From assembly GCF_002878395.1 (NCBI RefSeq), contig NC_061114.1, forward strand, positions 169,324,617 through 169,388,616: a stretch of DNA of 64,000 nt, in the 5' to 3' direction. Shown one piece after another: positions 43,741 through 56,574 of the stretch. This stretch comes from Capsicum annuum. Lineage: Eukaryota; Streptophyta; Magnoliopsida; Solanales; Solanaceae. The first letter of the stretch is position 1, and each line of letters begins with the position of its first letter. A program made the translations under genes and the position numbers. Below the pieces are notes generated by a model. It was not told the origin of the DNA and did not search any database. It was given only the letters and a program-made list of their open reading frames with translations.

Positions 43741-45373
43741 GTATGACCTCTGAACCTTACTTTACATTTTTATGCACTGAGGATAGTGCAAGGATTTTCA
43801 AATATGGGTGGGGTGTATATCTAAATGTGTATATTATATGGGAGTAGCTGAAAAATATAAGTAGCGGAAAGTATGTTATGACTTGCAGGTTGGGTGTTGA
43901 TAGATGAAATTGGGAGAAATTAGCACCTATGGCAGAAGATTATTTTTATTAATTTTTGACAGATTTTAAAATATATGTGTAATCAATTGTGATTTTTGAA
44001 CTGATATAGAAATTTGGGAACATTTGTGGATTTGAAATGATTATGTTGAGTATTTTGTGCATAGTGAAATTATGTTGAAAAGTTGAGGCCCCTCCTAAAT
44101 ATTTGATAACTATGTCATATGTGTATGTGTAAGACTATTGTGACTCTGATAATGGCATTAGGATTAGGGATAGAACAAACAGGGTAAAACAGTTGCATAA
44201 TAGGATAAGTAGTACGTAGCAATGGAACCCTGTGCTAGTGTGTGTGAGGTATTACTGAGTTCTCATGTAGAGGAATCTAGAACTTGGCCGGTTGCTTTTA
44301 CTTAGGTCAAATATTGTCTAGTAGGAGATGATCATAGGCTCTTTTTGTTGTAAGTCCACTTAAGCATAAATGTCCAACCAAATAAGTATGACTCCCTGTG
44401 ATCCAAGTATTTGAGCCTTAAAAGACCATTTTTTTGTTTAATACACCGATTTCACCTTTTCATTTCTATAATGAACCTGTTTTGGCCCTGGTCCTCCTTG
44501 GACACTGTAGACCTTAACTCAGGCAAATAACCTAAGTTAAGGGTGGTTATTATAAAGGTGCGTAGGAAGAATAAGAATAAGAAAAGAAGTGTAGAAATAA
44601 AAATGAAAGAGGACAGGTATGGCAAGAAAATAAATAGAAAACAAAAGAAAAAGAGAAGAAAATTTAATACAAAAGAGAAAGAAAAAAAAAATTGAGAAAA
44701 CCATGCCTGGCCTAAGTTTGAATATGCTCTAAAAGTAAAAAGGGAGACATAAGGGTGAAAATAAAGTTAATGAAAAAAGTAGAAAATAAGTGGACCCCAA
44801 AAGTGAGCATAGTGTCAAGGAAGCATAGTAACTAAATAAATCTCAAAAAGATACCATATCAACCCTTAACCTATGTTACAAGCTGAATAAAGTCCTTTAA
44901 TGAGCCTACTTTGACTATCCTAAAACTTAGAAAGAGGGCATATGGGAAATCGTATGGTATTATGTATACACCGGTGATACTTCTTTGTGAGCAAGAGCAT
45001 TGTTTATTATATCCCTAAATTAATTTATTGATCTTAGCTGAGTGAATGGGATTTCATTGACTGTGAGCTCACATGGCATGTGTTATTAGGTTTCTAGTCT
45101 ATTTAGTTAAAGTGGATTGAGTTGATGCCCGGTTGTCTGTAACTAATGTAATGCCATCATCGGATTCCCTCATATTTCTCCATGTGCTAAATCGTTATAC
45201 ACAGTTTGAGTCTTGAAAATTTAAAATTAGTAGGGGAGTAACATAATTGAAATCGAGTTAAAAATCACTTCCATAGGTATCTTATAGTCTTTTTGTTTAA
45301 GCATCATGTTGAGTTATAGAGTTTAATTGTTGTTTGCCTGAGGACGCGCAAAAGTCTAAGTTGAGGGTCTGGA
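43741..45373 (+). other. 3' untranslated region of element D with a purine-rich tract
   Basis: No coding motif. From about 44560 to 44790 the plus strand is almost all A and G (aagaaaaagagaagaaaa and similar), far longer than a priming polypurine tract. The actual tract before the LTR is agttgagggtctgga (45358-45373). Confidence 0.6.
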
Positions 45374-46957
45374 TGTGTCATGGAAATACGGCACTTTTGA
45401 TGGTTAAAATTGTGAATTTATGCAGGTACTTAGGTTGTTTTAGTAGATATGATGCACTTTTGGATTTATTGTAGGTAAAATAGGTCTACGGTAATGTTGG
45501 AATAAAGATAGAAGAAAAAGACCTGGAGAGACCAATTCTGATCAAGATAAGAGTTACCTCACGAGTCGTCAACACTCGATGCGACTCGTAGGATGACTTG
45601 TAAGCATAACAAAACCCAAAGCCAAACTGAGAATCTAAGTATAGACAACATACGACTGGAGAATCTGAGTTGTAAGCGAGGGTATGAGCCATACCATGAA
45701 GTCATAAGCATAATAGAACCTAAAGCTAGCATCCAAAGTTGAAGTCTTAGAAGTATAAGAGTTGGAAGTCTGAGTACAACTCGTATTGGGAAACCGTAAG
45801 CAGTCCAGTATTCAAAGTTTAGAAAGACAGAAGTCCTAGGTGGATACGAGTGAAAGACGTAATTTGTATGATCATGTACAACTCGTGAGCAGAAGTAATA
45901 TATGAATAGAAAGTAGAAGCCTTAGGACATCAGAAACTGTAATGGATACGAGAGGCAAAAGTATGACTCATATAATGATGGTACAAGTTGAAGAATAAGT
46001 CATACCTTGTGCCGACATAACCTTACCTTTTCAATTTTTATTATGATTTTTGAGTATTTTTTAGATAATATAAATAGGATTTATCTTTTATTAGGTTACG
46101 TACTTTGACATCGTTATAACTACTTTTCACATACTTTACAATTATTCTTAAGATTTTGGGTTTTTATTCAATTCAAGGATTTAGAGTTTATTCATCTTGT
46201 TCTTGTGCAATTAATTACATGTCTTCTTCATTTATAATCATGGAGTCTTGTATGAACATCAATGGCTAATCTCCTAGACTAGGTTTGTGGAAATCCTAGT
46301 GGATTACATACGTAGAGAAAGTGTGATATTCATCTGTTCTAGGGTTTATGCATGTATCTTAATCTTCTTCACAATAGTTAATCTCAGAGTGGTTGTAGAA
46401 ATCTGAGATAGCCTGTATTTGCAAACATCTTCACAAGGGAGTTTGTGATTAGGTAAAGAAGATTAAGATAGTAATTTGAGATTCACCTCCACCTTATAAT
46501 TCCTGCCATCTCATCTAATCACTTGAACTAAAAAGTGATAGTGAACTGAGGTCGTAACAAGGAGCAACAATGCAACACCCTAATACTGAGCTGGTAAAGG
46601 GTGAGGTTTATTATCACGTTCACAAAATGATTGATAATACATTTATTATAGACTCTATATGCAAAGCATCAGAATAATTGGGTTGGTCATGAGAAATTTA
46701 CGGAGTTAAGAAGCTAGGGGGAACACAAGCCTTGTGTTCATCTTCAATTGTTTACAACTCAAAAGCACTCAAGATCTAGTTGCCACTAGCGATTGATACT
46801 AAAATCGCCCCATTTACTTTCCTATATTTCTCGCGTATTACATCAAGTCAAGTAACTATTTAGTATCTTCCCTATGGGACCGACCTCAACCTATTTGGGT
46901 TACTATATTTGGCATCGAGTGCAGCATACTTCTTTTGGAGGTTAGTTTTGGGAGACA
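45374..46957 (+). repeat. 3' LTR of element D
   Basis: 1584 bp, tgtgtcatgg to ggagaca, colinear with 32861-34450 and clearly diverged from it by substitutions and small indels. TATA box tataaata is at 46069-46076. The cgagt-word cluster is at 45540-46010. Confidence 0.92.
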
Positions 46958-48737
46958 TTGGGAACAAGGTTTACCATGTATTTTTGAAATCTTATCCTGG
47001 ATTGTGTAGCTTATCTATCACGTTAATATCACCTACGAGATATATGGGCTCTATCTCTCACACCCTAGTCGGGCCCCAGTCCGTGTAGCCACACAAATCA
47101 AAGAATAATCTTACATATACACTTAGGAGACTAGAACTTCCCACTCATATACTAAGGTGACTTAATCACCCGATCATGTAGTAGGATATGGGGGACTCAA
47201 ACCTCCACATTATGAAGTACGGAGATTCAAGCTTCCCAGTCATATTAAGAAAAAGGACTCAAACCTTAGGTTGTTTAGACCCCGTACCGACAAATACGGT
47301 TTCCAGTGTTGATCCCTCGGTATCTCCATCTTCATAACTCAACTACACAACCTTTTTAAAGCCCAATTAAAACATTTATCACACATACACAAACATTTAT
47401 CCAGTTGCTTACCAAAGGCATCCCATTGGTATTATCATACTAACCCTACTTGCAAGCATAAACATGGCATTACCATTATCATTCAACATCTGGGACTCAA
47501 AACTATATCCATACAAAGACATTAATTCAATTCAAATTTTAGGGACTCGAATCTATTTAGCCAATTAAACCACCAAGGTTATAATTTAAAACCATTTATA
47601 ACCCACAAGGTCTTCATGAAACCATTTAATAACCATTTACATTATTAGGCCAGTGCCTTGGTTTAAATTGCAATTCAATTCACTTTATGTCCATCAAGAC
47701 CTTTTCAAAACATTTCATCCTTCATTAATATTCTTAAGCCAAACATTAGTTCAAAACACAACTCATTATGTGACAAAATTCTACTCATAGGCATTTTAAC
47801 AAACAGGTTGAGGGCATACCATTATCAAACCATTATTTAAGTCAAAAACCATCAAGTTAGGATTAACCATGACCTATTCATTAAACCACAATTTCCATGC
47901 ACCCACATGTTCAAAACCACTATCAAAACAAGTATAAATACAAGTGAAATTATGAGAGAACAATACTCACTATTAGACATTCAAACCCGCAACCACAGAT
48001 TTTAAAAACATCATTTATGATTCAAGAACAATGCTTAAACCACATGATTTTTCTGAAATAACAATGAAAAAAGAGTCACAAGCCTGAATTACGAAGATTT
48101 ACAGAGATATTTTGATCTTTAAGCCCCTAGATGGTCACCTTGATGAAACCCTAGCCCAATCTCCTTGACAGATTTCTTGAGAGGTTTCTAGAGAGTTTTT
48201 GAGAGTGTTTTGATCTTCTAAATTTAGGAATAAGGAACCAAATAGTGTTATAAGGCGTGGGGTCTTAAGGGCTTGGGTGTGAAATGTCTAAAATACCCTC
48301 AGCTTAAAAGTTGTAAAAGACTCGCAGGAGGGTACGGTTGGACTCCTCCACTCGTACTTTGTCATAAGAGTGGTACCTTTCACTCGTACCTTGATTAAAA
48401 TATTGGAAACCATAATCTTTCCAACATATGACTCCTTAGTATAATTTGTACCTTACCATACAACTAGTACCCGTTCAAGTCATACCCTAGGCAGAATGTC
48501 AAGGCGAGACACTGAATAATATACAATTTGGCACTATACTTCTTGTATCATGATCATACAAGTCATATAATTTCTTCTCATACCAAGAACAAAACTTGTC
48601 CCATATGACACTGACCATCATATGACTAGGTTCCTTGACCCGTACCCTCACCATACGAGTAATATGGTGAGTCGTATGATGCACAAAATATCCAAGACTC
48701 AGGAAATTTTACAAAGGATGAAGTTTGGGGTTTTTCA
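46958..48737 (-). repeat. 5' LTR of element C, second piece (right of element D)
   Basis: Continues the LTR broken at 32860 and matches 27700-29467 throughout, ending ggtttttca at 48737. It carries the gggactcaaacc words (47100-47560) and the tacgact-word array (48310-48690). Together with 32263-32860 it gives an LTR of about 2.38 kb. Confidence 0.88.
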
Positions 48738-49290
48738 CCAATAAATATTAGGAGCTTCTTGAGCTTGGATAGGTATTATTAGAGATTTGTGAGATTTTTT
48801 CGTCTATTATTGCTCTATTTGTGAACCAAACTAAGAAAAATGTTAAGTTCTTATGGTTCGATGGTTGTAAGGGTATCTTTGAGAAGTTAAAGGATAAGTT
48901 GACTGCTCCATTAGTTTTGACCCTACCTAAGGGTACTGGTGATTTTGTTATGTTTTTTATGTATCCCGTTTGAGACTAGGATGTGTCTTGATACAGCATG
49001 GTAAGGTTATGGCTTACGCTTCCCGGCAACTTAATGTTCATGAAGGGAATAACCTGACTCATGATCCAGAGTTGGCAGCTATGGTTTTTACTTTGAAAAT
49101 ATAGCGTCATTATTTGTATGGGGTGTATGTGGATATCTATTCAGACCATAAAAGCTTGTAGTATGTGTTTATGCAAATCTCAGGCTGAGACGGTAGCTCA
49201 AATTATTTAAGGATTACGTATGATTTTGCACTACCATCCAGGTAAAACTAATGTTGTTGCTGATGCTCTTAGCAGTTATCTATGGAGATC
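48738..49290 (+). pseudogene. RT connection and RNase H of element A
   Basis: Resumes A's pol after element C: NIRSFLSLDRYY, IFEKLKDKLTAPLVLTLPKG near 48890, then [20 protein letters not shown] and [12 protein letters not shown], a TAG where Trp is expected, RHYLYGVYVDIYSDHKSL, another TAG and YVF. The end keeps YHPGKTNVVADALSS. The order and motifs are standard chromovirus RNase H. The first catalytic Asp region (expected CDAS) is damaged (MYPV). Confidence 0.85.
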
Positions 49291-49399
49291 TTATTTCATG
49301 TGGAAAAGAATATGAGGAGTTAGTGAAGGATATTCATAGGTTGGATAACTAAGAGTCTATCTTTTTTACTCTGAGGATGGAGGAGTAATTGTTCAGGAG

Positions 49400-50705
49400 G
49401 TGGTCAAATCATCTCTTGGTGTTGAGGTAAAGGAGAAGCAGTTTTTGGATCCCATACTTATGTAGATTAAGGATAATATAGATCAGAAAAAGGTTATGGC
49501 TTTTGAGATTAAGGGAGATGGCATCTTGAGGTATTAAGGTAGGTTGTGCATTCCTAATAATGATGGGTCGTGGGAAAGGATTTTGATTGAGGCTCATAAA
49601 TCCAAATATACAGTTCATCCGAGTTCAACTAAGATATATCATGAATTGAAAAAAATCTACTGGTAGAATAATATAAAGTGAGATGTAGCAAATTTTATGG
49701 CTAAGTGTATAATTTATCATCAAGTCCATGTCTTAGTGTATGGTTTGACAGCAAGTCAAGGTTGAGTATTTGAGGCCTGGTGACATGTCTCAAGAGATAT
49801 AGTTGCCTATGTGGAAATGAGATATTATTAATATGGACTTTGTTATAGGTCTTTTGCAGTCTCACAATCAATATGATTCTATTTGGGTCATTACAGATAT
49901 AATGACTAAGTCTGCTCACTTTTTGCATGTGACAACTAACTACTCAAGAGAAGATTATGCTAAGTTATTCACTACGAAGATTGTGAAATTGCATGGTGTG
50001 CTGGTGTCCATTATTTCAAACTGAGGTACATAATTTTCTTCTCACTTTTGACGTTTATTTTAGAGAGGTTGGTACTCAGGTGAACCTAAGCACCACTTTC
50101 CACACTCAAATAGATAATCAAGCAGAGCGCACTATTGAAACTTTATAGGATATGCTAAAGGCCTATATGATTGACTTTAAGGCTAGTTCGATTGGTCATT
50201 TGCCTCTCATTGTGTTTGCGTACAAAATAGTTACCATTCTAGCATTCAAATGTCTCCTTTTAAGGCTCTTTATAGTAGGAGGTGTAGGCCTCCTATTGGG
50301 TGGTTTGAGGTTGGTAAGGTTAGTTGTTTGGTTCTGAAATGGTTCATCAAGCCATGGAGAAGGTGAAGGTAATTAGAGAAAGACCCAAGAATGCTCAAAG
50401 TCACCAAAAGTCTTATGTGGATATGAGGTGAAGAGATTTATAGTTTGAAGAAATTATTAGGTATTCTTGAAGGTGTCTCCTATGAAAGGAGTCATGAGGT
50501 TTGGAAATAAAGGGAAGCTCAGTGCCCATTGCATTGGTTCATATCAAATTTTGAGGAGTATTTGGAACGTCACTTATGAGTTAGATTTGACTTCAAGTTT
50601 AACTTTAATTTTTCATGTTTTCCATATTCCCATGTTGAAAAAGTGTGTGGGTGATCCTTCTTTGATAGTGCCTATTGAGGATGTTGGTGTCACAGACTCT
50701 TTACC
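49400..50705 (+). pseudogene. Integrase of element A
   Basis: Zinc region: VHPSSTKIYHELKKIYW and MAKCIIYHQV, with Tyr at the second Cys. Core: NMDFVIGLLQSHNQYDSIWV (first Asp kept), IISN then TGA then GT (second Asp now Asn, next residue a stop), and DNQAERTIETL followed by TAG and DMLKAYMIDFKAS (Glu kept). C-terminal part, 50467-50709: SPMKGVMRFGNKGKLSAHCI, FHVFHIPMLKKCVGDPSLIV and EDVGVTDSLP. It is non-functional. Confidence 0.88.
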
Positions 50706-50890
50706 TTAAGAGGAAGTCCCAGTTGAAATCTTGGTTAGGCAAATTCGTAGATTGAAGATAAAGGATGTATCTTCGGTGAAGATCTTTTGGAGAAATCAAA
50801 AGTTAGGAGTCTACATGGGAAACTGAGGATGATATGACGGCCAAGTATCTGTTCTTGTTTCCCGTGTTGGATGAGAGTGTGTAAGGTATG
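50706..50890 (+). pseudogene. Chromodomain remnant of element A
   Basis: After a TAA the frame reads EEVPVEILVRQIRRLKIKDV then SSVKIFWRNQK, and after a frameshift TWETEDDMTAKYLFLFP. This matches the chromodomain that ends pol in Tekay/Del-type chromoviruses, and is homologous to 1570-1735 in element F and 7410-7560 in element E. Confidence 0.82.
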
Positions 50891-51000
50891 GATTTTATTT
50901 TTCGCTTATCACTTTTCGAGTTTCTCATTTGATTCTGGTGTATTCTTGTTATTCTCATACTAAAAGTGTCCTAACCCATCATTCGGGGATGAATGATCCT

Positions 51001-51012
51001 AAGGGGGGATAA
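51001..51012 (+). other. Polypurine tract of element A
   Basis: aaggggggataa directly abuts the 3' LTR start tgtaagacc at 51013. It is preceded by the catcattcggggatgaatgat landmark that is also seen near 1890 in element F. Confidence 0.85.
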
Positions 51013-52911
51013 TGTAAGACCCCTTAAAGCTTTGAAGATTTTGTTTTTGACCCTACCACGTGGAAAATGTCAATTTTTTACTTGAATAATGTTTAGGGTT
51101 GTTAAAAGGGTGTTTGGGGAAATTTTGAATTTTTTGAAAGAGGTTTGAGGTCATTTTGGGACCCCGAGGTAGTGAGGGTCTAATAAGGCCATGTCACGGA
51201 GGTTAACCTCCGTGATATTGGCATGACACATAGGCTAACCTCTGTGATAATGGCGTGTCATGGTGATGTTTTAATTTCATCCAGTTTTTAACTTGGGGTG
51301 AAGGGCTTTTGATCTTTTTACCCCTTGTACGACCTTATAATATAAAATAACCTTATTCCCTCCAATTGTAAAATATCAAATCATCCTCTTTCTCTCTTAA
51401 ACTCAAAACCCAAAAACATTTAAGGGTTTTAGAGTGAATTCATCATCCAAACTCCAAACTTTAAATTGACGTAAATTTCTTGTATTTCGGGAATTTTTCT
51501 CTTTCCTAAACTTGAATTTTATATTGTGACATTAATTGAATGAATTTTCATGCGATTTAAATTATGAGTTTTGAAATTAGGCTGAGGGGTTTTGGTTGCT
51601 ACTGGTTGAATTACTTGTACCATGCTTTAAATTGATTATTCATGCTTTAAATTAATGTTTTGGGACTAAATTAGTCCATTGTTTAAATGGTTGGAATGTG
51701 GGACATGGGTTTCCCCAAATTGGATGAATTTTGGATTGGAATTGTCACTAATCTCAACTCACTTTATAATCTTGATTTTAAATTTGGACAATTGCATGGT
51801 TTAACTTATTTTGAACCCCCTGTATTACATTAAAGGATAAATGGATATGAATACTATTTTGGATGGCATTGGTGGCCTTGGTCTTAGACTTTAAATGAAA
51901 CTTGGGAGTCCAATTTGGTTGTGTGGATTTGGTTTGGCATAATTAATTTAGCTTGCAAGCATAATGGTATGACGATACCAAGTGGTAAATGTTTTAATGA
52001 ATGACTCTTGTGTTAATAGTTGGTTTAGGTGCAAATTATTTTAATTTAGGCTTATAGGGAAATGTGTAATTCACCATGAAGGTGTAATTCTCGGGAGGGA
52101 CTAACACTAGAAATCACGTTTACTGGTGTTGGGGGTCTATATGATCATGTGCTTGGTGCACACCTGATATATGTATTTTAGGACGGCTATTTTCTTGGTG
52201 GCTTTAGTTTTTTCTCGATTTATACGGCTAACACACACTTGATCCATTTCAATAGGAGGAGATGAACTCATATAGCTCATGGTGCCTTTAGGACGAATTG
52301 AGCTACACAGTTCAAGCTAAATCTTTAAACTCTTATGTTCATGACCCTTTATTCTATCCGAATATCCTATATATGTATATATGAAATATGTGCATATGGT
52401 TTCGATTGCTTTTAAACATGGCATTATGTTATTAATTTTCTTGAGTTATATGCTAGTGCTTATCCCACTGACCATCCTAGGACACTACATTATTTTATGA
52501 TGTAGGGTCCAAAGTCTTTTTTGTTGCTCTTGTGCAGCGTTAGGTGATTGACCACGTTTATTGAGTTGTTGTGAAGTGGTGATCCTCCATCCTTTAAAAA
52601 TCCTTGTCATTTCATTATTCTTTCACTATTGACTCAGTACTATTGGATTCTTTTCTTTGGTCATAGCCGAAGGCATGTCCCGACTTAGTTGTTATTCTGA
52701 TTTTAGAGGCTATTATGGACAAGTGTGGATTGTTTGTTGTTTTGAATCTTAGTTTTTATTTGAGTTATCTATTCATGTTCTCATTACTATTTGATTATCT
52801 TTTGCTTTATTGTTATTATTATACTCTTGAGGTTAGGTTAAGGGGGTGATCTCTGATCCATGGTGGGCTTGATATATCCATCACGGTCAGGCCCTGATTT
52901 GGGTCGTGATA
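51013..52911 (+). repeat. 3' LTR of element A
   Basis: 1899 bp, tgtaagacc to gtcgtgata, followed by ataaa. A perfect 22-bp palindrome centred on ggaggttaacctcc lies at 51194-51215. Its microsatellite is short (tatatatgtatatatg near 52371) compared with 28 bp of TA in the 5' LTR. It ends with the tcaggccctgatttgggtcg string shared in reverse by element C at 27050-27085. Confidence 0.9.
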
Positions 52912-54710
52912 ATAAATTTTTTATCAAAAATATGTGGGTCGTTAATACGTAATATTCTTACATGTATGGCTAATGAATTCCTCACTTTAGTATGTAGTGA
53001 CTATGAGAGGTTGTTCAAGAGGCTCGATGAGGATCGAAAAAGGTTGTAGATTTATCTTTGACATATCACTTACTTTTTATGTGTGATTCCGGAAAGGCTT
53101 GACATGAAGCTTATGATTCCATCACCTCACTTGTGTTCCATTAAACTAATTTTTATGTAATTTTTACAAAGTTTTTATTTATGAGAGTAGCTGATGAAAA
53201 CTTCTGAATTTTCATAGATGGAAGCTTTTAATGTTTTTGTAAGAGATGAAATAAATTGAAAAGATATATTATGATATATTGATGTTATCTTTTCTTTCTG
53301 TCAAACCACCATAAAATGTTAAATAATACAATATTAAAAACTATAAACCAACATAAGCTATACTATATCAGAGACTATAAAGTTATGAATCTTATGAATT
53401 TGTAATAAATCAAAGAAAATTAAGGCAATTGTTGATATGGTAAGCCTAACTAGTTATTGAAATCCCAAATCACAAATTTAAAATTCCAAACTTCAAGTTG
53501 CACTAGTCTAACAAATCATGATTTGTATATCATAAACTGGCTCATTGTTAATTGTCAACTAATATATTTTTGGCTTGTCTATACCTTTTGCCAATAATCG
53601 AGCACTTTATATATTTAATATAAGATTATTCTTTGGATACATAAGTAATTAATTAATTAAAAATAAAATAAAAAATTATCACTGTTTAAATATGATAATA
53701 ATATTTTATTGTATTGAATGAGAGTCTCCATCAATTAGATATACGATTTAAAGAGTAAAAAATTAAATAATTTTCCTAAAGCATTAGTAATATTTAGCTA
53801 GAAAAATAATAAATTAATCATTTTACACTTAAATATAAGTGAAAGTTTCTTTGTACTATGAAGGGTAGTTTGCATAAATAAGACTAACAGTGATGGTAAA
53901 TATATAGCTCTCTTGTTCACATTCTATTGGTGTTATTACACGTGTGCATATGCATGTACCATTTTGTAAATTTATGTATACCTATTTCAAAGCCACTAAC
54001 TTATGCATTGTCTTTTCCACTTCACAAATCTTTTTCCCCTTTCATTTTTATATACACTAGTTAAGCTTATTGCTATCAAACAAAAATTCTTTGAAAAAAT
54101 TCCTCCTCCGATTAATTCTTAAAAAATTATACTGAAGTCTGTGTGTACATATAAGTTACCTGAATTCTGCTTCTATTATTTCAAAAAAAAAATATTTCTG
54201 TTGTTAATCCTTAAAGCCCCTATTACAGTCTTCTTACTCTTTTATTTTATATATTTTTGATGAATTTTATATTTTTTGAAGTTATATGTATTTGTGTTTT
54301 ATTGTGATTATGTATGTTTCTAGGTTTTAAGTTGGGTATAATCTTCTTTGATTTTGAGTTCTTTATTGTGATTATGTTTGTATTTGTGATATTTTTTTCG
54401 TTTTCTTTGACAATTTCTTCTCCATAGCAATTACCAGCTGGACTAACTTTTGTGACTGGTTTTTTTATTTTGCATGTATTATTGTTTTAATAATTTTTCT
54501 TTTTTGTCCTAATTTTGCTTTGGTGTCAACTGCATCACTTGTACTTGAAAAAAATATTTAATTCCATCAAGAGCTAGTTTATTGAGATTTTAATGGTTGT
54601 ATGATTTGATGATTTGGCTGATATATAATGCACTGATTTATTGACTATGCATGTATTGTTGGTTGATAATTTTTTGCATGTATTTTGATTGTTCTTTAAG
54701 CTGAAGGTCT

Positions 54711-54775
54711 GTCAGAAACTCTACCTCTCCATACTCTACGGGTGAGATCACATTATGTTTGTTGTTGTTCTTTGT
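54711..54775 (+). mobile_element. 3' tail of a Solanaceae-type SINE (degenerate)
   Basis: aaggtctgtcagaaactcta, then cctctccatactctac, gggtgagatcacattatg and tttgttgttgtt follow the order of the tail region of tobacco/Solanaceae tRNA-derived SINEs (ggtctgcgtacac...ctaccctcccc...gtgggattacac...ttgttgttg). The upstream tRNA-like head with A and B boxes is not recognisable. Confidence 0.5.
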
Positions 54776-56574
54776 GAATCAACCAAGATATACATTAGTT
54801 TATGCTATCATGCAAATTAATTGTACTATGTATTATCTACTAGAAAATGCATCTCATGAGCAGTAAATAGCAGAAGTAAACATGAGAATGAAAAAACGGA
54901 CAATTCATTGCCCATCGAGTTTCAAATCTATGTACTACTTTACTCAGTTATAGAAAAAAGTTCATGAGGATTAAGGCACTTTCAGTCAAGACATTTTTTT
55001 TTATAAAGGTAATTTTTGAGCTCAAAATCATCGAAAATAGTTTCTACCTTGTGGGAGCAAGATTGCATACACCATACACACAAACGTTTTTCTGCACTGA
55101 TTTGTGAAAAACTCTACATTTTATCTTATACTGAAAAAGAAGACATAATACCTCTCTTCCTGCACCATCCACAACTCACCTCAAAGAAGAAAGCAAAATG
55201 TAAAAAAAAAAATTCACTCCTTTTGCTGAAAAACAAAATGAACGACGTGACATGCTCAGGATGAAACAAAAAATGGAGTTACCAACTTCAATGAAAATGA
55301 AATAAATATTGCCAAAAGACTCCTTTCTTATTCTCTCTCAATTTTTGTAATAGCTTTAATATAATTATACAATATTTTTTATCTATCCATATTGCGCCCT
55401 CTTTCATTCTTGGTAAACATATTTGCAGGTTGATCAACTTTCTTTTTGCAATCATTTTTCAATTCTGTGAAACAAAATAAATATCACTAATTTAACTTTT
55501 TTTTTTCAATCCATGACTATATAAGTTTCTTTTATTCTGTTGAAACTATTTCTCAGTGGCACTGAACTTTCTTCTATAGTTTTATGTTACCGCATGTCCC
55601 ACACAGTAGTGTCCTTTATTATTGCATTTTGTGCATATGATGAGCTTGGTTATTTATTTTTAACTTTATTGATAATTGTTGTAAGTTTCTCTTGCCCACT
55701 CACTATCCCTCTTACTTAAGAACACATATTAGAGATAGTCAATTCAACGTGGTTCTTATTTTGTTTCTTTAGTGAACAGAAGTCTTAAGAGAAAGAAGCA
55801 ATTAAAAGAGAAGTAGCAAAGTAAAATCTAGAATATTATAGTGTGTACAGAAAACTTTAATATGTCGGCATTGTTGATGTTACAAATGAGTTAGGTGTGT
55901 GTGTTGAATCTTATTTAAGCGATCTATAACTCTCATCTATTTTGAGACTCTATGTTTTGAGTCATAAAAATTGTGCTTATTTTAAATGAGTAATTAGTGT
56001 ATATTTAATTTCATGATAAGCTTTAGAATAAATTTATCTTTTGCTCTTGTTTATTGATAGAGAAGTAGAAAGAGAAATTTTATCTATATAAGTTATTAAT
56101 ACTGAATTATTTTTTCAACAGACATAAGGATATTACTATATTTATTTTTCAACTGAATCATGTAGGAATAAAATATTACAAAGGTAAACTTTGAAGCCTA
56201 ACAGCAACAAAGATAGGAGACCTTCGTGACCTTTTTGAAGTTTCAATAAGAAATTTCTACTATTTCCTCTAATTTGACATTCCTGTAATTAAACTGAGCA
56301 TTACATCACTTATTCAGATGTAGATTTTTTAACTTACAAAAGATAAAATTATGATTTTTTTGTTTTCTCTTAGTTTCTTCCTTTGTATCTTTTCTTTTCT
56401 TCATAATCTGGTGAGTAATAGTCTCTCTATGTTTCATTTCTGCTAAATTTTTATCCTAATTTATTTTTTATTTTTTTTGTTTATCGCCCTTGTTCTTTTT
56501 CTCCTTATTGGAATAACCTTGATCCTCATCATCTGAATCACCTTGGTCCTCATATTCTATTTTTAAATTACATT

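Larger units (their letters stand above)
32861..46957 (+). mobile_element. Element D: near-complete Athila-type gypsy element, 14.1 kb
   Basis: LTRs at 32861-34450 and 45374-46957 flank gag, protease, RT, RNase H, integrase and a long 3' region with a decayed third ORF, the arrangement of Athila elements. The insertion is inside the 5' LTR of C. Host LTR text runs up to ...gtgaactaa on the left and resumes at ...gggaacaagg on the right, so a short imperfect overlap is present but I cannot fix a clean five-base duplication. It is the innermost, hence youngest, layer of the A-C-D nest. Even so every ORF carries stops. Confidence 0.9.
27044..48737 (-). mobile_element. Element C: deleted chromovirus in A, itself split by element D
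   Basis: Minus-strand gypsy element with its 3' LTR at 27044-29467, a 2.8 kb interior, and its 5' LTR at about 32263-48737 containing element D. The flanks in A are ctaac (27039-27043) and ccaat (48738-48742), a target duplication with two mismatches. RT of A reads across the join in frame when C plus one pentamer is removed. The interior keeps parts of gag, protease and the start of RT. RNase H and integrase are absent. Confidence 0.88.
19752..52911 (+). mobile_element. Element A: chromovirus expanded to 33 kb by nested insertions
   Basis: The LTRs at 19752-21627 and 51013-52911 are colinear, with a tRNA-Met primer site after the first and a polypurine tract before the second. The outer flanks are gtaaa (19747-19751) and ataaa (52912-52916), a target duplication with one mismatch. 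Gag, protease and the first part of RT lie at 21837-24133. The RT middle is at 26708-27043. The RT end, RNase H, integrase and chromodomain are at 48743-50890. The gaps are a solo LTR (B) and element C, which itself carries element D. Without inserts A would be about 9 kb. Confidence 0.92.

Noticed and set aside
32856..46962. A clean five-base target duplication for element D
   Set aside because: The flanking pentamers (actaa or taatg on the left, ttggg on the right) do not match; only an imperfect overlap of host LTR text is visible, so I do not claim one.
55016..55264. 82-residue plus-strand frame in the right flank, considered as a small host gene
   Set aside because: No recognisable domain, Lys/Leu-rich ending in an A-run, no conserved neighbour or promoter signal; expected by chance in AT-rich DNA.
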